In this document: in pieces, positions 14,302 to 19,760 of the stretch
How the letters are laid out: every line of letters starts with the position of its first letter
Position numbering within the stretch: the stretch's first letter is position 1
Origin: a virus
DNA length: 23,756 nt
IMG/VR virus record: IMGVR_UViG_3300032331_002486
Location: 1-23,756 of that record
Strand: one strand, 5' to 3'
Translations under genes and position numbers: made by a program
The notes under the pieces: model-generated
Database searches by the model: none
Seen by the model: only the letters and a program-made list of their open reading frames with translations
What the model was told of the DNA's origin: nothing

Positions 14302-14598
14302 ATGAAACTAGAAACCAGCGCGAGCATCCAACGCAAGTTCACCTTTGAGATCCAACTTGAGGATCGGTACGACGTTTCCGAGATCGAAGTCCTTGTGGGC
14401 TTTGAGTGGGATTACGAGTGCAACCCTGACGAGATCCGAGGCACGGACTTCCTCGTCATCTCCGAAGTCATTTGGGATTGCGAAGGCTTCACTTGGGCAG
14501 AGGAGAAGGAGATCCAAGCCGCGATCTTCTCCCGCTACGAAGAGTGGACCCGTGAGACCGAAGAAGCCGAAAGAGAGGGTCGCTTGAACGTGGATTGA
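14302..14598 (+). CDS. Acidic protein of unknown function, leaderless mRNA
   Basis: The product is 98 aa and very acidic with many Glu and Trp. A beta-type N-terminal half (RKFTFEIQLEDRYDVSEIEV) is followed by DFLVISEVIWDCEGFTWAEE and a long charged helix with EEWTRETEEAEREGRLNVD. No family is recognised. The sequence is GC-rich and codon use differs from the AT-rich gene beside it. The unit is complete: promoter, start codon at the expected transcription start, gene, terminator (14618) and dyad copies 6 and 7 at the ends. High negative charge is a feature of DNA-mimic and anti-host proteins, but nothing here proves that role. Confidence 0.72.
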   Translation: MKLETSASIQRKFTFEIQLEDRYDVSEIEVLVGFEWDYECNPDEIRGTDFLVISEVIWDCEGFTWAEEKEIQAAIFSRYEEWTRETEEAEREGRLNVD

Positions 14599-14617
14599 AA
14601 AGTCAAGAAGAAAATCA

Positions 14618-14642
14618 CCCCGCTTCGGCGGGGCTTTTTTTT
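14618..14642 (+). terminator. Rho-independent terminator for the gene at 14302
   Basis: CCCCGC-TTCG-GCGGGG followed by CTTTTTTTT. The dyad copy 7 begins 3 bp further on. Confidence 0.92.
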
Positions 14643-14644
14643 GA

Positions 14645-14681
14645 GAGTTGCAACTTTCAGCCAGCCCGAATCCCGCAACTC
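14645..14681. repeat. 37-bp dyad element, copy 7
   Basis: Perfect arms, but the core (CAGCCAGCCCG) has lost most inner pairing while the 23-bp spacing is kept. This argues that the arms and spacing, not the inner stem, are selected. Confidence 0.88.
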
Positions 14682-14699
14682 TTTTTCTGAGAAAAAGTA

Positions 14700-14728
14700 T
14701 TTACAAGATTGGAGTTCCGTGTGAGACT
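14700..14728 (+). promoter_or_regulatory. Weak promoter of the gene at 14739
   Basis: TTTACA (14700-14705), 17-bp spacer, GAGACT (14723-14728), then 10 bases to the ATG. It matches the layout of neighbouring leaderless promoters, but the -10 box is poor. Confidence 0.45.
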
Positions 14729-14738
14729 CTTCCTCGTA

Positions 14739-15014
14739 ATGAAAACACAACACGACAGCATCGACACCGCCAGCGACCTCCGCGACCTCATCGCGCAGAC
14801 CCCCGAAGAGCTTGAGCCTTCTCGTCAAGACTCTGAGCCTTTGGTTGTGGTTGACGCGCAGTCCTTCCGCGAAATGCGCGTGGCTCTGAAAATGTACTTG
14901 TTCGAAATAAAGTACTTGACACACTACCGCCCAGAGTACCGGGAGAAGGTCGCCAAAGAGGCTCAAGACCTCTTGGACAGAACGGAATACGATAAAGTCA
15001 AGAGAATTTACTGA
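14739..15014 (+). CDS. Helical protein of unknown function
   Basis: The product is 91 aa beginning MKTQHDSIDTASDLRDLIAQ and ending in charged helices (YREKVAKEAQDLLDRTEYDK). The longer frame from 14709 adds ten residues encoded by promoter sequence, so I take the ATG at 14739, preceded by CTCGTA as in other genes of the series. No family is recognised. Like the genes on either side it is GC-rich and forms its own unit, with dyad copy 7 and a promoter before it and a TACG-loop terminator and dyad copy 8 after it. Confidence 0.7.
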   Translation: MKTQHDSIDTASDLRDLIAQTPEELEPSRQDSEPLVVVDAQSFREMRVALKMYLFEIKYLTHYRPEYREKVAKEAQDLLDRTEYDKVKRIY

Positions 15015-15022
15015 AAAATTCA

Positions 15023-15042
15023 CCCCGCTACGGCGGGGCTTT
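15023..15042 (+). terminator. Rho-independent terminator for the gene at 14739
   Basis: CCCCGC-TACG-GCGGGG followed by CTTT. Dyad copy 8 starts 2 bp after it. Confidence 0.85.
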
Positions 15043-15043
15043 A

Positions 15044-15080
15044 CAGTTGCGCGTTTCGGGCACCCCGAAGCTCGCAACTC
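15044..15080. repeat. 37-bp dyad element, copy 8
   Basis: Arms CAGTTGC/GCAACTC (outermost pair lost), core CGGGCACCCCG, then a long T-rich run leading to the next -35 box. Confidence 0.9.
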
Positions 15081-15098
15081 TTTTTTTTCTTTTTTCTT

Positions 15099-15127
15099 TT
15101 GACGAGTGGGCTGGTGTGCGCTAGGGT
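15099..15127 (+). promoter_or_regulatory. Leaderless-type promoter of the gene at 15134
   Basis: TTGACG (15099-15104), 17-bp spacer, TAGGGT (15122-15127), only 6 bases to the ATG. Confidence 0.75.
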
Positions 15128-15133
15128 TTGGGC

Positions 15134-15334
15134 ATGAAGAAAACGATTGAGTTCTTTCAAAAGGAAGTCTACGGCAACTCTTTGGAGTACATTGCCGACA
15201 AATCAGACGCAAAAATCATTTCCCAGTTGACAGGAAAGAAAACCATCACTAGTGTGGAGCGCGAGTTGATTCGCGACCTGTCTGGTGGGTTGGTCAACTT
15301 TAAACAAATTTTGCCCCCTTCGAATTTGAAGTGA
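15134..15334 (+). CDS. Small basic protein of unknown function, leaderless mRNA
   Basis: The product is 66 aa: MKKTIEFFQKEVYGNSLEYI, then ADKSDAKIISQLTGKKTITS and a helical C-terminus ending KQILPPSNLK. The start is fixed by the promoter, whose -10 box ends 6 bases upstream; an in-frame TTG two codons earlier would lie outside the transcript. Small proteins with a FF.KEVYG.-like start and TG.KTIT are common in large phages with no known role, so I call it a conserved phage protein with moderate trust. It is followed not by a standard TTCG hairpin but by an unusual duplicated hairpin region. Confidence 0.72.
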   Translation: MKKTIEFFQKEVYGNSLEYIADKSDAKIISQLTGKKTITSVERELIRDLSGGLVNFKQILPPSNLK

Positions 15335-15355
15335 GGGCGGGTTAAGGCAAGCGGC

Positions 15356-15464
15356 ATGGTACGCAGGGAGATCCTGCGGCGGGTGTTGATAGTTGGGCCT
15401 TTAGAAACACTGCTTTTTCGGTTAGATTCGTGTCAAATGGTACGCAGGGAGATCCTGCGGCGGG
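15356..15464. repeat. 28-bp perfect direct repeat, two copies 81 bp apart
   Basis: Copies at 15356-15383 and 15437-15464 start ATGGTACGCAGGGAGATCCT and are identical over 28 bp. The flanking bases differ. Confidence 0.9.
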
Positions 15465-15471
15465 GTTTTTT
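15443..15471 (+). terminator. Probable terminator of the gene at 15134
   Basis: CGCAGG-GAGAT-CCTGCG, then GCGGGG and TTTTTT. The first repeat copy at 15362 has the stem but no T-run. Confidence 0.6.
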
Positions 15472-15538
15472 GCAAAGAGTTTGTTGTGATTCTCTTTGAA
15501 GGTTTTAGCCCCCATGAAACAGACACGAATCTTTCCGA

Positions 15539-15575
15539 GAGTTGCACAAATCCGCCACCCCAAATCCTGCAACTC
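15539..15575. repeat. 37-bp dyad element, copy 9
   Basis: Perfect arms and exact spacing; the core (CCGCCACCCC) is degenerate. The -35 box of the lysozyme-like gene begins 7 bp after it. Confidence 0.88.
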
Positions 15576-15582
15576 TTTTCCT

Positions 15583-15610
15583 TTGACGGTTTTCCTAAAT
15601 CTGATAATGT
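15583..15610 (+). promoter_or_regulatory. Leaderless-type promoter of the gene at 15619
   Basis: TTGACG (15583-15588), 16-bp spacer, TAATGT (15605-15610), then TTCCCCGT and the ATG. Confidence 0.78.
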
Positions 15611-15618
15611 TTCCCCGT

Positions 15619-16011
15619 ATGAAAAACAAATCACTTGTGTTTACCCTTATTTGCTCATTCTCTTTGACAACCTACGGGAAAGTCACTGAAGAACTATTTT
15701 TCAAAGCCCTTGGCAAAGTCGAGGCTTCTGGTAATCCAAACGCCGTCAACAAAAGAGAACAGGCTTTGGGTATTTATCAAATTCGATTTGCTTATTTCAA
15801 AGATTCGGGCGTAAAAGCAAGCCATAAAGATGTATTTGACCCCAAGGTGGCAAAAATGGTTTGCAAAGCTTATTTCGCCCGATACGAGAAAAAGGCTCTT
15901 GACAATGGAGACTGGGAAGTGTTAGCTAGGCTGCACAACGCCGGTCCCAACTGGCGCAAGAATAAATCATCTACTGATAAATACTGGAATAACATTAAAA
16001 AGAACCTGTAA
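15619..16011 (+). CDS. Exported lysozyme/transglycosylase-like protein
   Basis: The product is 130 aa. It begins with a signal peptide (MKNKSLVFTLICSFSLTTYG: Lys-rich start, hydrophobic core, cleavage probably after Gly20). The mature part resembles a minimal SLT-type lytic transglycosylase: KVEASGNPNAVN supplies the catalytic Glu (about residue 35) and SG.P.AVN turn, ALGIYQI is the GxxQ substrate segment, and ARLHNAGPNW matches the (Y/H)NAG motif. The protein should cut peptidoglycan from the periplasmic side. The start is fixed by the promoter; the longer frame from 15496 reads through the dyad. It heads a four-gene rightward operon with a tiny membrane protein next, suggesting lysis or lysis control. 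Confidence 0.8.
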   Translation: MKNKSLVFTLICSFSLTTYGKVTEELFFKALGKVEASGNPNAVNKREQALGIYQIRFAYFKDSGVKASHKDVFDPKVAKMVCKAYFARYEKKALDNGDWEVLARLHNAGPNWRKNKSSTDKYWNNIKKNL

Positions 16012-16015
16012 TAAT

Positions 16016-16117
16016 ATGAGCAACAAGACTTTTGATAGAATTATAAATGCTGTAATTGTATCACTCACCATTGCTACTGTTGTTAGTGTTACTGTGGTTT
16101 ACAACATCATCTTTTAA
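16016..16117 (+). CDS. Tiny single-span membrane protein (33 aa)
   Basis: The frame reads MSNKTFDRIINAVIVSLTIA followed by TVVSVTVVYNIIF. A short polar N-terminus precedes about 24 hydrophobic residues, enough for one membrane span. It starts 4 bp after the stop of the lysozyme-like gene and ends 4 bp before the next ATG, a tight fit that supports real translation. Next to an exported cell-wall enzyme it could be a pinholin-like or lysis-accessory protein, but no family can be recognised at this length. Confidence 0.6.
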   Translation: MSNKTFDRIINAVIVSLTIATVVSVTVVYNIIF

Positions 16118-16121
16118 TAAA

Positions 16122-16403
16122 ATGGAACTCACTTTTCTTTCTGACCCCGGCCACGGTTGGCTTCGTGTTCCTCATAAATTACTTGAAGACTGGAATATTG
16201 ATATCTTAATATCAGAGTATAGTTATAGAACAAGAGATTTTGCTTACTTAGAAGAAGACTGTGATGCTTCTATCTTCATTGATGAAGCCAAGAAAAGGAA
16301 TTACAAATACTCTATCAATTACAAATTGATTAAAGACTTCGATTACTATCTCAAAAGCGTTGGCAATCACTATAGATTCAACAATAACCTAAGAACAGCA
16401 TGA
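16122..16403 (+). CDS. Conserved phage protein with N-terminal DPGHGWLRVP motif
   Basis: The product is 93 aa: MELTFLSDPGHGWLRVPHKL, then ISEYSYRTRDFAYLEEDCDA and SIFIDEAKKRNYKYSINYKL. Small proteins with an N-terminal DPGHGWL.V and YLEEDCDA block recur in many unrelated phages and plasmids, with no role established to my knowledge. I start it at ATG 16122, four bases after the stop of the tiny membrane protein gene; the upstream extension (LLLLLVLLWFTTSS) is an out-of-frame reading of that gene. The stop overlaps the next start (ATGA). It is AT-rich, in contrast with the neighbouring units. Confidence 0.8.
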   Translation: MELTFLSDPGHGWLRVPHKLLEDWNIDILISEYSYRTRDFAYLEEDCDASIFIDEAKKRNYKYSINYKLIKDFDYYLKSVGNHYRFNNNLRTA

Positions 16404-16588
16404 ATGGAGAACTAAAGATAACAATACAAGAAGTTGTAGACCTTCGTGTGGCATTAAATAATGCAGAACGCCGTATCAAAGAGTTAATGGCATTAAAGCA
16501 TGAAGACTGGCATAAATTGTATCATTTAGATATTGATTCAATAGAAAAAGGAAAAGAAGCTCTCACTAATATAATACAAAGAGATTAA
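16400..16588 (+). CDS. Small coiled-coil protein of unknown function
   Basis: The product is 62 aa: MNGELKITIQEVVDLRVALN then NAERRIKELMALKHEDWHKL and a helical end. Hydrophobic residues recur with heptad-like spacing, consistent with a coiled coil. The start overlaps the previous stop by 4 bp, indicating translational coupling. It is the last gene of the operon 15619-16588, which ends at the terminator at 16595. No function can be assigned. Confidence 0.7.
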   Translation: MNGELKITIQEVVDLRVALNNAERRIKELMALKHEDWHKLYHLDIDSIEKGKEALTNIIQRD

Positions 16589-16594
16589 ATCACA

Positions 16595-16615
16595 CCCGCT
16601 TCGGCGGGTTTCTCT
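16595..16615 (+). terminator. Rho-independent terminator of the 15619-16588 operon
   Basis: CCCGC-TTCG-GCGGG followed by TTTCTCTTT, directly abutting dyad copy 10. Confidence 0.88.
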
Positions 16616-16619
16616 TTGA

Positions 16620-16656
16620 GACTTGCAGACTCTGGGCACCCCGAATGCTGCAACTC
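16620..16656. repeat. 37-bp dyad element, copy 10
   Basis: Arms GACTTGC/GCAACTC: one arm has T-to-C... position 3 changed to C without compensation, so pairing is broken there. The core is GGGCACCCCG and the spacing is exact. Confidence 0.88.
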
Positions 16657-16663
16657 TTTTTCT

Positions 16664-16692
16664 TTGATTGTCGCGCCGTTTCTGATTACCTT
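16664..16692 (+). promoter_or_regulatory. Leaderless-type promoter of the gene at 16700
   Basis: TTGATT (16664-16669), 17-bp spacer, TACCTT (16687-16692), then GTCCCCG and the ATG. The -35 box lies 7 bp after dyad copy 10. Confidence 0.78.
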
Positions 16693-16699
16693 GTCCCCG

Positions 16700-17005
16700 A
16701 TGAAACTACTGACGAAACAACTCGCCGAAAAACTCAACAAGGCCGGTTCTGACGGCATGGTCCCCATTTGTAAGCTTTTCACCCCGTGGGGTGCCGCTAC
16801 TTGGTTGATCACTGGGATCGAAGGTGGCATCCTTTACGGGTTCGCTGACTTGGGCATGGGTTGCGTTGAATGGGGCGGGATCGCTTCCGTGGAAGAATTG
16901 GAAGCAATCAAGGGGCCGCTTGGAATGACTATTGAGCGCGACTTGTACTGGCAACCCAAAGAAGGCATGAACTACTTTGAGCTTGAAACCCTCGCGGCCA
17001 TTTAA
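16700..17005 (+). CDS. DUF2958-family protein
   Basis: The product is 101 aa. MKLLTKQLAEKLNKAG at the start, CKLFTPWGAATWLITGIEGG in the middle, then FADLGMGCVEWGGIASVEEL and IERDLYW near the end follow the order of the DUF2958 family, which is common on plasmids and phages and has no established function. The promoter fixes the start; the longer frame from 16616 is dyad and promoter sequence. It is GC-rich and followed after 12 bp by an AT-rich small gene, so the two-gene unit itself mixes compositions. Confidence 0.85.
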   Translation: MKLLTKQLAEKLNKAGSDGMVPICKLFTPWGAATWLITGIEGGILYGFADLGMGCVEWGGIASVEELEAIKGPLGMTIERDLYWQPKEGMNYFELETLAAI

Positions 17006-17017
17006 TAATAAATAAAC

Positions 17018-17212
17018 ATGAAAGACCTCACACTTCAACAGATACAAGCTAACTTAAAAGAATGGATGGGTGATAGTATAAAGCCCGATACCAGAAGCGG
17101 AAAACTTGCAGAGCGTACTTACATAAAGGCTCTTTTAGATACAGGCGCAAAAGTTCCACCGATTTGCATTATACTACTACAGAGTGGACGTAGTATTGTA
17201 AACTTTAAATAA
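17018..17212 (+). CDS. Small protein of unknown function
   Basis: The product is 64 aa: MKDLTLQQIQANLKEWMGDS, a central basic stretch KPDTRSGKLAERTYIKALLD and a hydrophobic end VPPICIILLQSGRSIVNFK. No family is recognised. It follows the DUF2958 gene by 12 bp (TAATAATAAATAAAC, A-rich, no Shine-Dalgarno site) and ends just before a TTCG terminator, so it is the second gene of that unit. Confidence 0.68.
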   Translation: MKDLTLQQIQANLKEWMGDSIKPDTRSGKLAERTYIKALLDTGAKVPPICIILLQSGRSIVNFK

Positions 17213-17220
17213 ATAACACG

Positions 17221-17240
17221 CCCCACTTCGGTGGGGTCTT
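17221..17240 (+). terminator. Rho-independent terminator of the 16700-17212 unit
   Basis: CCCCAC-TTCG-GTGGGG followed by TCTT, one base before dyad copy 11. Confidence 0.82.
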
Positions 17241-17241
17241 A

Positions 17242-17278
17242 GAGTTGCAGACTTTGGGCACCCCGAATGACGCAACTC
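17242..17278. repeat. 37-bp dyad element, copy 11
   Basis: Perfect arms, core GGGCACCCCGAAT, then nine T and the -35 box of the gene at 17324. Confidence 0.92.
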
Positions 17279-17285
17279 TTTTTTT

Positions 17286-17315
17286 TTGACTCTTTTTCCC
17301 ACTCAGTGCTACTGT
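17286..17315 (+). promoter_or_regulatory. Leaderless-type promoter of the gene at 17324
   Basis: TTGACT (17286-17291), 18-bp spacer, TACTGT (17310-17315), then GTCCGCGT and the ATG. Confidence 0.75.
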
Positions 17316-17323
17316 GTCCGCGT

Positions 17324-18196
17324 ATGAATAACACAGTTAAAAACGCTATCCGCCACCTCGTTTGCAAAGCCTATGATGCTTTCGCACAAAACAAAACAGA
17401 CATTGCCGTCACTTCTCTTCCCGGCTCTTCGTGGGAGTTTGAGAAATATGTGATAAATCACAAAGCTTATGGTGATACCTTTAAGAATAAATACTCTCTC
17501 GAAATGTCACTCTTTGAATGTGACTCACAACAATATCAAAGCAACCTGCGCCCCGTTTCTACTCTCTTTCCTCATAATAAGACTAGTGCTTATATACTTA
17601 ACTGCTCTGGTGTTACATACAAAAACGAATACATAAACGCCAATAGTGTTAAATCTCTCAAATCAAAAAACATTTTCGCATGGTTTGACTTCTGTGGTAA
17701 TCCTACAGAACACAATCTTGATTTGATTAAAACCGCCAAAGACAGAACAGTTACTTTCATTTTCACTTTTAACACTCACTGGCGGTGTGATAGTAACATT
17801 AGCCCGATTGTTATCAATACGGCTAACGAATACAACAAAGGATTTGCTATCCAATGTTATCTGTTGACTCTGGCAATAGAGCTTGGTTTGTCACTAGTCT
17901 GGTCGTTTGAATATGTGTCAAACCATAATCCTATGATGACTATCTGTGTCAGTAATGACATGAATGTTATAACAATTCGCTCTTTGCAGGTTAAAGACTT
18001 TATCACTCACGAAAAGAAAGACAATAAGGTCACTACTAATAAGACTAAATTGGTTCTCAATAAACGCGAATTGAGTGCTGTCTATGCGGATTTGAAAGAG
18101 CGTGTTAGTGATAGTGAAATCTGTAACAAACACAATATTAGTACAGGCACACTTGCCGCTTGTAAGGCTTGGATGACTATGTGGAAAGCTTGGTAA
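17324..18196 (+). CDS. Unrecognised 290-aa protein, possible nucleotide-fold domain and C-terminal HTH
   Basis: No family is recognised. The middle alternates strands and helices: SAYILNCSGVTYKN, then IFAWFDFCGNPTEHNLDLIK and VTFIFTFNTHWR. The strand-turn WFDFCGNP is reminiscent of the catalytic loop of Rossmann-type methyltransferases, but a SAM-binding GxGxG loop is not evident, so this is only a suggestion. The last 60 residues (LNKRELSAVYADLKERVSDS then EICNKHNISTGTLAACKAWM) look like a helix-turn-helix that could bind DNA. The start is fixed by the promoter at 17286-17315. The gene is a single unit ending at a strong terminator and dyad copy 12. Confidence 0.75.
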   Translation: MNNTVKNAIRHLVCKAYDAFAQNKTDIAVTSLPGSSWEFEKYVINHKAYGDTFKNKYSLEMSLFECDSQQYQSNLRPVSTLFPHNKTSAYILNCSGVTYKNEYINANSVKSLKSKNIFAWFDFCGNPTEHNLDLIKTAKDRTVTFIFTFNTHWRCDSNISPIVINTANEYNKGFAIQCYLLTLAIELGLSLVWSFEYVSNHNPMMTICVSNDMNVITIRSLQVKDFITHEKKDNKVTTNKTKLVLNKRELSAVYADLKERVSDSEICNKHNISTGTLAACKAWMTMWKAW

Positions 18197-18209
18197 TACA
18201 ATAACGACT

Positions 18210-18230
18210 GGGGGGCTTCGGCCCCCCTTT
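18210..18230 (+). terminator. Rho-independent terminator for the gene at 17324
   Basis: GGGGGGC-TTCG-GCCCCCC followed by TTT, one base before dyad copy 12. Confidence 0.88.
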
Positions 18231-18231
18231 A

Positions 18232-18268
18232 GAGTTGCGAGAGTTGGGCACCCGGAATCCTGCAACTC
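18232..18268. repeat. 37-bp dyad element, copy 12
   Basis: Perfect arms, core GGGCACCCGG. It lies between two convergent units, separating their terminators, so it is not tied to a promoter here. Confidence 0.92.
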
Positions 18269-18285
18269 TCTGGTTGTTTATAAAC

Positions 18286-18315
18286 AAGAACCCCCTAGTG
18301 TTAAACACTAGAGGG
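18286..18315 (-). terminator. Terminator of the leftward GP88 unit
   Basis: On the minus strand CTAGTGT pairs with ACACTAG (loop TTA in the middle), extended by CCC/GGG, then GGTTCTTG. The T-run is weak; the hairpin is strong and could work from both sides. Confidence 0.7.
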
Positions 18316-18341
18316 TGCTTTATTTGATATTTGCGGTGGTA

Positions 18342-18521
18342 TTATTTAATGTTTTTGTATCTGACAAATCTGGCGCGAATAGTATTAAGACCTTTTCTAA
18401 TTTGCGCTAGTTGCAATTTGAGTTTTGCTCGTTTGTTATTCAATAGCCTAATATTCTTTTTCATTTCTTTTAGGCTAGTGATTCGCTTTTCTAGTTTTGC
18501 TATTTGCTTATCTTGTGTCAC
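18342..18521 (-). CDS. Small Lys/Arg-rich coiled-coil protein (59 aa, GTG start)
   Basis: The frame starts with GTG at 18521 and reads MTQDKQIAKLEKRITSLKEM followed by KKNIRLLNNKRAKLKLQLAQ and a basic end. It is strongly basic with a clear heptad pattern, so a coiled coil that may bind nucleic acid is likely. AGAAGGA lies 7 bases before the GTG, the best Shine-Dalgarno site in the accessory region, which supports real translation. It overlaps the tiny membrane ORF upstream in another frame and shares the transcript of the GP88-like gene. Confidence 0.62.
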   Translation of the reverse strand: MTQDKQIAKLEKRITSLKEMKKNIRLLNNKRAKLKLQLAQIRKGLNTIRARFVRYKNIK

Positions 18522-18579
18522 TTTTATTTCCTTCTATTATTATTGTTAATAGTAATACTACTAATAGTAGTATAAGCAT
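18508..18579 (-). CDS. Tiny hydrophobic peptide (23 aa)
   Basis: The frame is MLILLLVVLLLTIIIEGNKS then DTR. It begins one base after the GP88 stop (TAAGATG) and overlaps the following GTG gene by 14 bp, so it sits as a coupling ORF between them. Fifteen consecutive hydrophobic residues suggest a membrane peptide. Low complexity (TAG/TAC-type triplets) leaves open that it is only the leader carrying the Shine-Dalgarno site of the next gene. Confidence 0.4.
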   Translation of the reverse strand: MLILLLVVLLLTIIIEGNKSDTR

Positions 18580-18580
18580 C

Positions 18581-19213
18581 TTAGTGTAGTTTGTAACTAA
18601 CGTTTGTTACTGATTTATCCCAACAGGCGCGGCAAGATAAACATTTATTGTCTTGATTTGACGCAGGGCAGGTAAACGAATTATCTTTAGACACACCAGA
18701 AGTAGTTAATCCTAATGTCTTTGCAATGCCACTCGGCGCATTGCCATTTATCATTAGAGAAGAAAGCCGAATAGTTAAATTAGAAGGAATAGCACCAAAC
18801 AATTTAACATAACTGCTAACAATAGAATACTCCCGAGTAGGAAGCCAGAACTTAATATGGGGAAGATTGTTTGCAATTTGTACTATCTTTGCCAAGTGAT
18901 TTACAGATTGAATATCACCACTATCATGCCAACGAAAGAATCCGCTTGTTTCTTTAGCACTAATGACAACAGTCATTGCTTCAACCCATTCGGGTTTATC
19001 AATAGAATCGAATCGTTTTTGTAAAGCGTTTCTGACATTGGGCATGTTATAGAAGCCCTTTAGCGCATAGCACTTAGAACAAACACTATTCTTCACAGAT
19101 ACTAGTTTACTGCCTGTCTTGCAATACTTTGCAGGAATAGAATAAGAACGGCAGGGCATTTTGCTGGGCGCGGAAAGGCCACCAACGAAGGCAAGAGCGT
19201 AGTCAAGATTCAT
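18581..19213 (-). CDS. GP88-family phage protein
   Basis: The product is 210 aa and carries the hallmarks of the phage gene-product-88-like family: KMPCRSYSIPAKYCKTGSKL, then SVCSKCYALKGFYNMPNV, a WVEAMTVVISAKE helix, FFRWHDSGDIQSVNHL, and IKFWLPTREYSIV. A C-terminal Cys cluster (CPASNQDNKCLSCRACW) follows. The conserved Cys residues suggest a metal or Fe-S site; the molecular role of the family is unknown. The start is fixed by the promoter at 19221-19249, whose -10 box ends 7 bases before the ATG, so the mRNA should be leaderless. Two small ORFs follow on the same transcript. Confidence 0.9.
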   Translation of the reverse strand: MNLDYALAFVGGLSAPSKMPCRSYSIPAKYCKTGSKLVSVKNSVCSKCYALKGFYNMPNVRNALQKRFDSIDKPEWVEAMTVVISAKETSGFFRWHDSGDIQSVNHLAKIVQIANNLPHIKFWLPTREYSIVSSYVKLFGAIPSNLTIRLSSLMINGNAPSGIAKTLGLTTSGVSKDNSFTCPASNQDNKCLSCRACWDKSVTNVSYKLH

Positions 19214-19220
19214 CGTGGAA

Positions 19221-19249
19221 AGGGTAGGCTAAGGCGTGAATCATTGCAA
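19221..19249 (-). promoter_or_regulatory. Leaderless-type promoter of the GP88-like gene
   Basis: Minus strand TTGCAA (19244-19249), 17-bp spacer, TACCCT (19221-19226), then TTCCACG and the ATG. Confidence 0.72.
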
Positions 19250-19273
19250 GCGTTTTTGTGCGAATTCTTTCGA

Positions 19274-19310
19274 GAGTTGCGCGTTTCGGGGTCCCCGTTT
19301 CTTGCAACTG
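19274..19310. repeat. 37-bp dyad element, copy 13
   Basis: Arms GAGTTGC/GCAACTG, core CGGGGTCCCCG fully paired. It lies between the terminator of the gene at 19405 and the promoter of the GP88-like gene. Confidence 0.92.
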
Positions 19311-19334
19311 TCTATGATTACTTAATTGTATAAC

Positions 19335-19362
19335 AAAAGAGCCCTAATTACTAAATCAGGGC
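19335..19362 (-). terminator. Rho-independent terminator for the gene at 19405
   Basis: On the minus strand GCCCTGATTTAGTAATTAGGGC folds as GCCCT/AGGGC extended by AT pairs, followed by TCTTTTG. Confidence 0.75.
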
Positions 19363-19404
19363 TTATTTGGCTTATTTGCGGTTAATCTTTTTAATATTTA
19401 GAGC

Positions 19405-19668
19405 TTAATGAAAGAAAATTCTTGATTCGTCTTTAAATGTAGCCTTGTCTCCAGCTTCATTCCATTCGATTCCATATGTCATTCCTTCTTCGACATGGTG
19501 CTTGTGTAGATAGTTGAAGCCTCTATATTGCCTTGCTTCCATCAATAGGTCAGTCACAAAGAACTGAAGAGTTCTACGTTGAATTGTGGCCTCATTCTTG
19601 CTATTGGTAAAGAAATCATTGGCTTTGAGTTTGATGCTTTCGAGACTGACAGTTTTGCGTTTATTCAT
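19405..19668 (-). CDS. Conserved small phage protein
   Basis: The product is 87 aa: MNKRKTVSLESIKLKANDFF, then RTLQFFVTDLLMEARQYRGF and NYLHKHHVEEGMTYGIEWNE. The block LL.E...YRGFNYL resembles a small protein shared by many phages (often LE..L..TGNY.GF.YL); its role is unknown. The ATG at 19668 is fixed by a promoter ending 8 bases upstream and by the CCCCGT before the start, the same signature as 15619. The longer frame to 19935 runs through the dyad, a terminator and the antisense of DUF932, so I reject it. Confidence 0.82.
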   Translation of the reverse strand: MNKRKTVSLESIKLKANDFFTNSKNEATIQRRTLQFFVTDLLMEARQYRGFNYLHKHHVEEGMTYGIEWNEAGDKATFKDESRIFFH

Positions 19669-19676
19669 ACGGGGAA

Positions 19677-19704
19677 ATAGTAATTCATCCCCATAGGAAA
19701 TCAA
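19677..19704 (-). promoter_or_regulatory. Leaderless-type promoter of the gene at 19668
   Basis: Minus strand TTGATT (19699-19704), 16-bp spacer, TACTAT (19677-19682), then TTCCCCGT and the ATG. Confidence 0.78.
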
Positions 19705-19712
19705 AGGAAAAA

Positions 19713-19749
19713 GAGTTGCAAGAAGTAGGCACCCCGGCTGGCGCAACTG
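19713..19749. repeat. 37-bp dyad element, copy 14
   Basis: Arms GAGTTGC/GCAACTG, core AGGCACCCCG, exact spacing. It sits between the DUF932 terminator and the promoter of the gene at 19668. Confidence 0.9.
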
Positions 19750-19760
19750 TCTGGAGACGC

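Larger units (their letters stand above)
15335..15538. other. Non-coding stretch with duplicated hairpin, candidate RNA or double terminator
   Basis: No recognised gene. A perfect 28-bp direct repeat lies at 15356-15383 and 15437-15464, each with the hairpin CGCAGG-GAGAT-CCTGCG followed by GCGGG. The second copy runs into TTTTTT and can act as a terminator. An 11-bp inverted repeat (AGATTCGTGTC at 15424-15434, GACACGAATCT at 15522-15532) could fold the second half into a larger structure. A 47-codon plus-strand frame across the repeats reads MVRREILRR twice, but this only reflects the duplication. Confidence 0.55.

Noticed and set aside
14535-15212. Minus-strand 225-codon frame opposite 14302-15134
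   Set aside because: It crosses three dyad/terminator/promoter regions and reads PKKK-, Ser- and Arg-rich text from repeats. The plus-strand units are complete.
15342-15634. Minus-strand frame with a repeated PAAGSPCVP peptide
   Set aside because: The peptide repeat is only the translation of the 28-bp DNA repeat; there is no promoter or homology.
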